A stretch of 5,881 bases of DNA from contig VBMR01000023.1 in NCBI GenBank assembly GCA_005878325.1, forward strand, positions 1 to 5,881, given 5' to 3'. Source of the DNA: Methanobacteriota archaeon. Lineage in GTDB: Archaea > Thermoplasmatota > Thermoplasmata > RBG-16-68-12. Shown here piece by piece: positions 1-4,842 of the stretch. The number at the start of each line of letters is the position of its first letter. The first letter of the stretch is position 1. The notes under the pieces are model-generated. The model worked only from the letters and a program-made list of their open reading frames with translations, had not been told where the DNA came from and did no database searches. The position numbers and the translations under genes are program-made.

Positions 1-73
1 CAAGCTGGTAGGATTTCTTGCGGGCGGGAAGGCGAGCGCGTCCCCCGCCCAAACCAAGCTACCCCACGGACCC
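1..73 (-). tRNA. tRNA-Pro (probably GGG), 5' half, D-loop intron, truncated by window edge
   Basis: Read on the minus strand, the gene starts at 73 with acceptor strand GGGTCCG (73-67), T8 and G9 (66-65), and then the D-arm. The D-arm is broken after T20 (position 53) by a 38-base intron (52-15) and resumes at 14 with A21. Joining the exons gives GGGTAGCTTGGT^ATCCTACC, the usual D-arm of archaeal tRNA-Pro. The anticodon stem 5' strand follows (CCAGC, 8-4), then T32, T33 and a G at 34 (position 1), where the window ends. An anticodon starting with G in a Pro-type tRNA means GGG. The 3' half lies outside, so acceptor and T-arm pairing cannot be tested. The gene follows rpoN by 53 bases and has its own TATA box. 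Isotype is inferred from the D-arm, the 5' acceptor strand and G34; another G34 tRNA is less likely. Confidence 0.8.
15..52 (-). other. tRNA intron at D-loop position 20/21 with bulge-helix-bulge fold
   Basis: Exon 1 CTTG (58-55) pairs with intron CAAG (20-17), giving a 4-bp central helix. The 5' bulge is GTT (54-52). The inner helix pairs TGGGCGGG (51-44) with CCCGCCCG (28-21): 8 bp, all Watson-Crick except the closing T·G pair. The 3' bulge is AAA (16-14). Cutting each bulge between its second and third base, as the archaeal splicing endonuclease does, removes 52-15 and restores a standard tRNA-Pro D-arm. The outer helix is the D-stem itself (62-64 with 10-12). Next to the 3' bulge, positions 59-61 look unpaired, so the motif is relaxed on that side. 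Introns at 37/38 are the common archaeal kind; D-loop introns are best known from Thermoproteales and relatives. Confidence 0.8.
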
Positions 74-99
74 GCAAACCCGGAGAACCGACCCCTCCG

Positions 100-107
100 T
101 AAATAAG
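100..107 (-). promoter_or_regulatory. TATA box and BRE of the tRNA-Pro gene
   Basis: On the minus strand CTTATTTA (107-100) is preceded by a BRE-like CGAAC. Its centre is about 30 bases before the first tRNA base at 73, so transcription would start a few bases ahead of the mature 5' end. It is one of the few A/T-rich spots in a GC-rich stretch. It suggests the tRNA can be transcribed apart from the ribosomal operon. Confidence 0.6.
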
Positions 108-126
108 GTTCGGGGGACGAATCGGG

Positions 127-318
127 TCAGCCGAACGGCAGGACTTCGTCGATCAGCTCGGCGTGGGAGAGGACCATCCGGCGGCAACAGTACCGCTTCA
201 GGCCGAGCGAGTCGAGGACCCCCCGCGGGTCCTCCCCTTGGCGCGTCCTCTCGACGAACGCGGGGAAGGCACTGCCGACCACTTTGCCGCAGGTGAAACA
301 GCGGACGGGGATGATCAT
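127..318 (-). CDS. rpoN: DNA-directed RNA polymerase subunit N (Rpo10, Rpb10 homologue)
   Basis: This 63-residue protein is a small zinc-binding subunit of archaeal RNA polymerase, equivalent to eukaryotic Rpb10. It sits in the subcomplex with subunits D, L and P that seeds enzyme assembly. The N-terminal [15 protein letters not shown] carries the CxxC pair (residues 7 and 10), and YCCRRM (43-48) supplies the paired cysteines of the CX2C...CC zinc site. Length matches the family. It is the last protein gene of the rpl18e operon, 4 bases after rps9. Its Shine-Dalgarno GGTGAG (327-322) contains the rps9 stop codon. The usual partner rpoK does not follow directly; a tRNA gene does. This gene is unrelated to bacterial sigma-54, which shares the symbol. 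Confidence 0.97.
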   Translation of the reverse strand: MIIPVRCFTCGKVVGSAFPAFVERTRQGEDPRGVLDSLGLKRYCCRRMVLSHAELIDEVLPFG

Positions 319-322
319 GCGC

Positions 323-721
323 TCACCGGTACGACTTCTGCCGCTTCTTCCGTGCGCCGCGGCCGAGCGGTTTCTTCGGCAACTTCCGGCGGGTGTCCGG
401 GACGATCAACGTCCGGTCGTATTCCCGGAACAGGACCTCGAGGTCGTTGTCGTTCAGGTATTGTACCAAGCCGCGGGCGATGGCGGTGCGGACCGCATCC
501 GCCTGCCCCATCACCCCGCCGCCCTGCACGTTCACATCGATGTCGATCGAGTCGATCTTCTTCCCGGCGAGCTTGAGGGGCTCGAGGATCTTCAGGCGGC
601 CGAGCTCGAACGGATACATGTCCACCGGCACGCTGTTGATCCGCACGATGCCTCGCCCCTTCGTGAGGGTGGCCCGGGCGACGGCCGTTTTGCGCTTCCC
701 GCTCGCGACGATGGCCTTCAT
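323..721 (-). CDS. rps9: 30S ribosomal protein S9 (uS9)
   Basis: A 132-residue small-subunit protein. uS9 lies in the head of the small subunit, and its C-terminal tail reaches toward the P-site tRNA anticodon stem. The N-terminal [12 protein letters not shown] (residues 7-18), the central [20 protein letters not shown] (58-77) and the terminal KKRQKSYR are characteristic. The final Lys-Ser-Tyr-Arg, which contacts tRNA, is intact. The start overlaps the rpl13 stop by ATGA (718-721), and GAGGGAG (732-726) lies 4 bases ahead of the ATG. Length is normal for archaeal S9. Confidence 0.98.
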   Translation of the reverse strand: MKAIVASGKRKTAVARATLTKGRGIVRINSVPVDMYPFELGRLKILEPLKLAGKKIDSIDIDVNVQGGGVMGQADAVRTAIARGLVQYLNDNDLEVLFREYDRTLIVPDTRRKLPKKPLGRGARKKRQKSYR

Positions 722-1164
722 CGGGCTCCCTCGAACTTGGACCCGAGCAGTCGGGAGATCTCGCCGAGGCTCACGTAGGGACCCTGCGGCGGCCGCTTCG
801 CGACCTCGATCGTCTCCATGGGCTTCTCCTTGTAGTCCTCCGGGACGGACAGGTACACCCGAAGGCGCTTGAGGGCCGTCCGCCCGCGGGGCTGCTGGTA
901 GGGCATCATCCGGGAGATCGTGCGGCGGAGGATCATGTCCGGCCGCCGCGGGTAATTCGGACCGATGCCGCGCATCCGGCTCGCGGTGCTGCCTCGATGG
1001 TGGCGCGCCCGGTACTCCTCGAACACCACGCTCTTCCGACCCGTGATGATCGCCTTCTCCGCGTTCAGGACCACAACTTCCTCGCCGTTCAGGAGTCGCT
1101 TCGCCAGGACGGACGCCAGACGACCGACGATATGCCCCGTCGCGTCCACGATGACCATGTTCAT
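718..1164 (-). CDS. rpl13: 50S ribosomal protein L13 (uL13)
   Basis: A 148-residue large-subunit protein, near the usual length of archaeal L13. The opening VIVDATGHIVGRLASVLAKR and the segment EEVVVLNAEKAIITG are typical, as is the basic middle stretch RARHHRGSTASRMRGIGPNYP followed by RTISRMMPY. I place the start at 1164 because that ATG overlaps the rpl18e stop as ATGA (1161-1164). A second in-frame ATG two codons on (1158) is preceded by GGGATGA and could be the real start; the two differ by only two residues. The open frame continues far upstream to 1842, but that part lies antisense to rpl18e's own leader or in another frame of rpl18e and is not coding. Confidence 0.97.
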   Translation of the reverse strand: MNMVIVDATGHIVGRLASVLAKRLLNGEEVVVLNAEKAIITGRKSVVFEEYRARHHRGSTASRMRGIGPNYPRRPDMILRRTISRMMPYQQPRGRTALKRLRVYLSVPEDYKEKPMETIEVAKRPPQGPYVSLGEISRLLGSKFEGAR

Positions 1165-1523
1165 CCCATGATCCGGATGCCCGAGCCCTTCGGATTCTGG
1201 ACCGCCAGCTCGAGGAGGCTCAGGGCCCGGCCGCCCGCGGCCTCGATCTTCTTCCGGGCCGCGGCGGAGGCGCGGAACGCGGCGATCGTGAGGGGCGTCG
1301 AGAGCTCCCCGGTCGCCAGGACCACTCCGGGAACGACGATCTGCTCCCCCTTGGCCGCGTAGCGGCTCAGCCGGGACAGGTTGACCTCCGACCAGTTCTT
1401 CCGCGACCGCTCCAGGCGGTCCGCGACGTCCCGCCAGATCGCGACGCCCGCCTCGCGGGATACCTCCCGGAGTTCCTGGACGACACGCTGAAGGGTAGGG
1501 TTCGCCTTGGAGGTCTTGGGCAT
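1161..1523 (-). CDS. rpl18e: 50S ribosomal protein L18e (eL18)
   Basis: A 120-residue protein found in archaeal and eukaryotic, but not bacterial, large subunits. Recognisable stretches are the N-terminal MPKTSKANPTLQRVVQELR, WRDVADRLERSRKNWSEVNL (residues 31-50), the GEQIVVPGVVLATGEL core and the C-terminal NPKGSGIRIMG. The fold is shared with L15. It is the first gene of the operon L18e-L13-S9-RpoN, an order conserved in archaea. The start at 1523 is preferred over an upstream ATG at 1550 because homologues begin MPKTxKxNPxL and the TATA box at 1563-1569 would place the transcript start near 1540. The leader is then only about 15-20 bases, with no clear Shine-Dalgarno. Confidence 0.97.
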   Translation of the reverse strand: MPKTSKANPTLQRVVQELREVSREAGVAIWRDVADRLERSRKNWSEVNLSRLSRYAAKGEQIVVPGVVLATGELSTPLTIAAFRASAAARKKIEAAGGRALSLLELAVQNPKGSGIRIMG

Positions 1524-1562
1524 GAAAACGGGCCCCGATGGGCACGCCAAAAGGCCTGACCG

Positions 1563-1569
1563 AAATAAA
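1563..1569 (-). promoter_or_regulatory. TATA box and BRE of the rpl18e-rpl13-rps9-rpoN operon
   Basis: On the minus strand TTTATTT (1569-1563) follows the BRE-like CGCAAACG. A start about 25 bases downstream falls near 1540, giving a leader of roughly 17 bases before the rpl18e ATG. The surrounding 80 bases hold no better A/T-rich element. Confidence 0.65.
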
Positions 1570-1682
1570 CGTTTGCGTTGCCTTACCTGGTAATCGCGCG
1601 GCTTCCCAGGCGGTACGGCGACCGCCGAAGACGGACGTCGGGGCGGGCAAAACGGGCCCGTCGGGACGGGCCGCGGGCAAAC

Positions 1683-1692
1683 CTATTAATAT
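1683..1692 (+). promoter_or_regulatory. TATA box and BRE for the plus-strand endonuclease IV-like operon
   Basis: CTATTAATAT follows GGCAAAC, a BRE-like flank nearly the same as that of the divergent rpl18e promoter. Transcription would begin near 1713, giving a leader of about 30 bases. A second A/T-rich patch, AGAATAATAG (1712-1721), could instead act as a TATA box for a start close to the GTG itself. Which is used cannot be told from sequence. Confidence 0.55.
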
Positions 1693-1735
1693 CAGGGCGT
1701 ACAGAATAATAGTCGAACGGTGGCCCGGCCCGTTC

Positions 1736-1741
1736 GGTGAG
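1736..1741 (+). promoter_or_regulatory. Shine-Dalgarno GGTGAG deciding the GTG start at 1745
   Basis: GGTGAG ends 3 bases before GTG (1745-1747). This supports GTG as the start rather than the in-frame ATG at 1538, whose first ~69 codons cross both promoters and have no protein-like character. Confidence 0.6.
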
Positions 1742-1744
1742 CCC

Positions 1745-2848
1745 GTGATTCGTTTTGGTCCCTCAGGCATCCCTCTTTCCTGCAAAGGCCGAACCCTTCG
1801 GGACGGCATCGAGGACATCCACAACCTCGGCCTGACCGCCATGGAGGTCCAGCTCGTCCGAGTGAACCTGAACGAGCGCTATGCAGGGGACGAGGACGTC
1901 GGTCGCACGCCGCGGGACATCCCCGACGAGCTCGTCGTGCAGGTCGGTCGGAAGGAGGACCGGAAGGAGGTCCTGATCTCCGCCCTGGACACCAAGATCG
2001 AGAAGGGGGATGTGTTGTACAGCCTGGCCTCCGGCATCGCGCGGGACTACCACGAGCTCGAGGAACTCGGAACCCTCGCCCGCGAACTCGACATTGAACT
2101 TACCCTGCACACGCCCTATTACATGGACCTCGCGGATGCCGACGGCCTGGCGGAGAAGAGCGTCCAGAGTGTGATCTGGGGCGGCATGCTGGCCGAGGCG
2201 ATGAACGCGCCGATCGTCATCACGCACCTCGGCATGTTCGGGGAGCTGGATCCGAAGGAAGCCCTGAATCGGATCGGGAAGAACCTCCGGACGATCCGGG
2301 ACGCGTACAAGAAGGCGAAGATCCGGTCCCACCTGGGGATCGAGGCGAGCGGCCGCACGGAGGTCGTGGGGAGCCTGGACGAGCTCCTGAGCCTCGTGAA
2401 GAACGCGAAGGGCGTCCTCCCGGTGCTGAACTTCGCGCACGTGCACGCTCGCGGCTTCGGCCTGTTCAAGCGGCCGGAGGACTTCGATGACGTCCTTTCG
2501 AAGGTCGAGAAGGCGTCGGACGGCGGGCACATCCACGCCCACTTCAGCGGGGTCGAGCATGCGGACGGGAACGAGCTGCGGTACACCCCGATCAAGAAGG
2601 GGGACCTCCGGTTCGAGCCCCTCGCCGAGTGCCTTTTGAACGACGATTACGACCTGACGATCGTCTCGTCGTCGCCGCTCCTGGAGCACGACGCGATGTA
2701 CATGAAGGTCATCCTGGAGCGAGTCCTCGCGAAACGCCTCGTCCGGCCGCCGAAGTCGGAGAAGCCGCCAGAGAAGATGGAGAAGCCCGAGAAACCTGAG
2801 AAGTCCGTGAAGGACCTGAAGGAAGGAAAGGCGGAGAAGCGTCGATGA
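1745..2848 (+). CDS. Endonuclease IV / sugar isomerase-like TIM barrel protein with charged C-terminal tail
   Basis: The protein has 367 residues from GTG. It belongs to the AP endonuclease 2 / xylose isomerase-like TIM barrel superfamily and resembles archaeal proteins annotated as endonuclease IV (Nfo). Barrel strands ending in metal ligands are visible: LTLHTPYY (His122), VITHLG (His161), LGIEASGR (Glu200), LNFAHVHA (His232) and HIHAHFSG (His264, His266). Compared with the nine-ligand trinuclear zinc site of bacterial Nfo, the Asp of DTCH appears as Asn229, the later DxH appears as RYT (279-281), and the last Glu falls in a serine run (308-310). Some metal sites may therefore be lost; my alignment is by eye. 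Roughly 60 extra residues (about 42-100) sit before the HTPYY strand. Residues 334-367 are a Lys/Glu/Pro-rich tail. The stop overlaps hxlB by ATGA. AP-site repair and a sugar-phosphate isomerase role are both possible. Confidence 0.85.
   Translation: MIRFGPSGIPLSCKGRTLRDGIEDIHNLGLTAMEVQLVRVNLNERYAGDEDVGRTPRDIPDELVVQVGRKEDRKEVLISALDTKIEKGDVLYSLASGIARDYHELEELGTLARELDIELTLHTPYYMDLADADGLAEKSVQSVIWGGMLAEAMNAPIVITHLGMFGELDPKEALNRIGKNLRTIRDAYKKAKIRSHLGIEASGRTEVVGSLDELLSLVKNAKGVLPVLNFAHVHARGFGLFKRPEDFDDVLSKVEKASDGGHIHAHFSGVEHADGNELRYTPIKKGDLRFEPLAECLLNDDYDLTIVSSSPLLEHDAMYMKVILERVLAKRLVRPPKSEKPPEKMEKPEKPEKSVKDLKEGKAEKRR
2744..2845 (+). repeat. Lys-Glu-Pro repeat tail encoded by GAGAAG-type repeats
   Basis: The last 34 codons of the TIM barrel gene encode a low-complexity tail in which EKP/EKPP units recur (EKPPEKMEKPEKPEKS). 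At DNA level the unit GAGAAG plus CC-type codons repeats irregularly, and the strand is strongly purine-rich. It begins straight after the last predicted barrel helix (ILERVLAKRLV). It is probably disordered and could bind nucleic acid or a partner, or simply be a repeat-expanded linker. Confidence 0.75.
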
Positions 2849-3414
2849 CCCGCGCCTCGGCGACCGCGGGGACCGCGGCGACCGCGACGGACTACCTGCT
2901 GGAGAACCTGTCCAGGATCCTCTCGGTCGATCGATCCAAGGAGATTGGAGAGGCGGTCGGGATCTTGACGTCCGCGAAGAAGTTGTTCGTCTACGGCGTG
3001 GGTCGGAGCGGCCTTGCGGCGCGTGCGTTCGCCATGCGGATGGTCCAGCTTGGGATCGACTGTTACTTCATCGGGGAGACGATCACGCCAGTCGTCAGCG
3101 ATGGCGACGCGGTCCTGATCGTGTCCAATACCGGGTCGACGATGAGCGCGATCCAGGTCGCGAACATCGCCCGCCGAGTCGGCGCGAAGGTGATCTCCGT
3201 CACGGGCCATCCGACGTCCAAGCTCGCCCACGCGAGTAACGTGGTGTTCCTGATCCCCTCGAACGGCAGCGCGACCCAGGCCAAGCTCGCGCCCCTCAGC
3301 ACGCTGTTCGAGGATGCGAGCGTGCTCCTGCTCGACGGCGTCGTCGCGCAAGTCATGGAGCGACTCGGGCAGACCGAGGCGGACATGCGGGGCCGCCACG
3401 CCATCATGGTGTGA
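2845..3414 (+). CDS. hxlB: 6-phospho-3-hexuloisomerase (SIS domain)
   Basis: A 189-residue single SIS-domain protein. The enzyme interconverts D-arabino-hex-3-ulose 6-phosphate and fructose 6-phosphate. In archaea, with hexulose-6-phosphate synthase, this runs the ribulose monophosphate pathway in reverse to make ribulose 5-phosphate from fructose 6-phosphate. Family marks are GVGRSG (51-56), FAMRMVQLG (62-70), IGETITP (76-82), the SNTGST phosphate loop (94-99), PLSTLFEDA (150-158) and the C-terminal MRGRHA (181-186). The LFE glutamate and RHA histidine that are conserved in the family are present. Length matches homologues such as MJ1247. It overlaps the TIM barrel gene by ATGA, so the two are co-translated. 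The synthase (hxlA) is not in the window. A general SIS sugar isomerase is the alternative. Confidence 0.9.
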   Translation: MTRASATAGTAATATDYLLENLSRILSVDRSKEIGEAVGILTSAKKLFVYGVGRSGLAARAFAMRMVQLGIDCYFIGETITPVVSDGDAVLIVSNTGSTMSAIQVANIARRVGAKVISVTGHPTSKLAHASNVVFLIPSNGSATQAKLAPLSTLFEDASVLLLDGVVAQVMERLGQTEADMRGRHAIMV

Positions 3415-3421
3415 GGGCGCG

Positions 3422-3865
3422 ATGCGTAGCGTCCCTTCCACCTTCGCGATCGGCTATGTGATCGCGGTCGCGGCGATTTCTCTCCTTTCCATTGGGGTTT
3501 CGGCCTTCGTCCCCGTCGACCCGCTCGGGCTCGCACAGTCCCTCTTCATCTTCATCGGCATCGCCTACGTGTTTGCAGCCGTCCTCGCGTGGACGGGATT
3601 CGCAAACCTGTACCGATACTCGCCGACTCTGCTCGCCGGTTCGCCCAGCTACCGGCGCTTCGTCGTTCAAGGAAAGATCGCGGAAGAAGGCCGGGACAAA
3701 GAGGCGCTGGAAATCGGACTCCTGTTCGGCCTCAGCCTCGCGGGGACGGGCCTTGCACTCTCGGGGGGTCCATTCGCCATTCTCGTAATCGGCGTCGCGT
3801 TCGGAATCCTTTGGTGCGTCCGGAGTCTCCGACGACGGACCGCGGATTCCATCCGTCACCCGTGA
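3422..3865 (+). CDS. Four-helix membrane protein of unknown function
   Basis: A 147-residue protein that I do not recognise. Four hydrophobic segments are visible at about residues 8-30, 36-60, 95-114 and 116-133, with a polar loop (61-94, basic and acidic: YRRFVVQGKIAEEGRDKEA) between the second and third and a basic end (RSLRRRT) after the fourth. This is a hairpin-loop-hairpin layout with both long polar parts probably cytosolic by the positive-inside rule. No catalytic motif is seen. The ATG lies 7 bases after the hxlB stop, behind GAGGG (3413-3417), which overlaps that stop, so it is likely the third gene of the operon. An upstream extension of the frame into hxlB is not supported. Confidence 0.8.
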   Translation: MRSVPSTFAIGYVIAVAAISLLSIGVSAFVPVDPLGLAQSLFIFIGIAYVFAAVLAWTGFANLYRYSPTLLAGSPSYRRFVVQGKIAEEGRDKEALEIGLLFGLSLAGTGLALSGGPFAILVIGVAFGILWCVRSLRRRTADSIRHP

Positions 3866-3867
3866 GT

Positions 3868-3875
3868 CTTTATCT
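3868..3875 (+). promoter_or_regulatory. TATA box of trpS
   Basis: CTTTATCT lies in the 33-base gap before trpS, its centre about 28 bases ahead of the ATG at 3899. A start 25 bases downstream would fall almost on the ATG, so the mRNA is probably leaderless. This fits the absence of a Shine-Dalgarno near 3899. The BRE flank (GTGAG) is weak. Confidence 0.6.
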
Positions 3876-3898
3876 ACCGGGCGGAATACTCCGACGAA

Positions 3899-4842
3899 AT
3901 GCCCGACGATTTCGTCGTCACACCGTGGGAAGTGAAGGGCGCGGTGGACTACGACCGGCTCGTGACCCAGTTCGGGACGGAGCGACTTACGCCCGCTCTC
4001 CTGGAGCGAATCCGGAAGATCACAGGCGAGCTCCACCCGATGCTCCGCCGCGGGGTGTTCTACAGCCACCGGGACCTGGGCTGGATTCTCGATGGGTATG
4101 CGAAGGGCGCGAAGTTTGCTCTGTACACGGGCCGCGGGCCGTCGAGCGGGATTCACATCGGCCACATGCTCCCCTGGTTCTTCACGAAGTGGATCCAGGA
4201 GAAATTCAAGGCCACCCTGTACTTCCAGATCACGGACGATGAGAAGTTCCTCTTCAAGGACTTCGACAATCTCGCCGAGGCGACGAAGGTCGGGTACGAC
4301 AACATCCTGGACATCATCGCGATGGGCTTCGATCCGAAGCTCACGCGGATCTTCCTGGACACGGAGTACATCCGCCATCTCTATCCCATCGCGGTGGAGG
4401 TGGCGAAGCGGATCACGTTCTCCACGACTCAAGCGGTCTTCGGCTTCACGAACTCGAATAACATCGGGGAGATTTTTTACACGAGCCTTCAGGCCGCCCC
4501 GGCGTTCCTCCCCTCCGTGGAGGCGAAACGCGAGGTCCCCGTCCTGATCCCGTGCGGGATCGACCAGGATCCGCACTTCCGCATCGCGCGGGACGTCGCA
4601 CCGAAGCTCGGCCATCCGAAGCCCGCCCTGATCCACAACAAGCTTTCGCGCAGTACAATTACATCTTCGAGCCGGACGACGGGCCTCTCGCGGAGGTCGA
4701 GCGGACGTGCAAGAGCGGCGAGCGCCTCTGCGGGGACTGTAAGGAGGAGCTATGGGGGAAGGTGCGTCCGTGGCTCAAGGCCCATCACTCCGCACGAGAG
4801 AAGGCGAAGGACCGCATCGAGCAGTTTGTCGTCCGGGATTGA
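3899..4842 (+). pseudogene. trpS: Tryptophanyl-tRNA synthetase, internally deleted and frameshifted (KMSKS loop missing)
   Basis: This class I synthetase charges tRNA-Trp. Frame one runs 3899-4645 (249 residues), with the archaeal-type N-terminus FVVTPWEVKG, the HIGH motif (residues 86-89 in GRGPSSGIHIGH), ITDDEKFLFK (111-120), QAAPAF (198-203), IPCGIDQDPHFR (217-228) and KPALIHNKL (241-249). Homologues then continue through FP...G, the KMSKS-like KMSAS loop and roughly 55-60 residues. Here the next recognisable part, AFAQYNYIFEPDDG onward, starts at 4642 in a different frame and runs to the normal C-terminus ending EQFVVRD (TGA 4840-4842). The ATP-binding KMSKS segment is absent from all frames. 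The missing length must be 3n+1 bases. As written, the first frame reads on 3' of 4645 into unrelated residues. Either a true deletion or an assembly/sequencing loss; the well-kept sequence on both sides favours a recent event or an artefact. Confidence 0.88.

Larger units (their letters stand above)
1524..1744 (+). other. Divergent intergenic promoter region (221 bases)
   Basis: This is the only long gap in the window. It holds the rpl18e promoter on the minus strand (1563-1569) and the TIM barrel operon promoter on the plus strand (1683-1692), with the two TATA boxes about 115 bases apart. Open frames cross it from both sides, but neither has recognisable protein content. Between the boxes the sequence is GC-rich, and I see no clear operator repeat or structured RNA. 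Confidence 0.6.

Noticed and set aside
21..51. The GC-rich hairpin as a transcription terminator
   Set aside because: It lies inside the tRNA gene and has no T-tract after it. The bulges and the exact restoration of the D-arm fit an intron instead.
1538..1744. In-frame ATG at 1538 as the start of the TIM barrel protein
   Set aside because: Its first 69 codons cover the promoters of both operons and have no protein-like pattern. GTG at 1745 has a Shine-Dalgarno and fits the first barrel strand.
1165..1842. Upstream extension of rpl13 by about 226 codons
   Set aside because: The extension crosses rpl18e in another frame and then the promoter region. Homologues start at the MNMVIVDATG region, and the ATGA overlap marks the start.
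1763..2689. 308-codon open frame on the minus strand
   Set aside because: Antisense to the TIM barrel gene. Composition (VLP, DLR, HDR runs) is that of a high-GC shadow frame, with no start signal.
3404..4636. 410-codon open frame on the minus strand
   Set aside because: It runs antisense to the membrane protein gene and trpS. Its translation is Arg/Asp/Glu/Val-rich with no motif, as expected opposite GC-rich coding sequence.
4640..4670. Programmed frameshift or translational bypass in trpS
   Set aside because: A frameshift would restore the frame but not the missing KMSKS residues, which are encoded in no frame. A deletion explains both.
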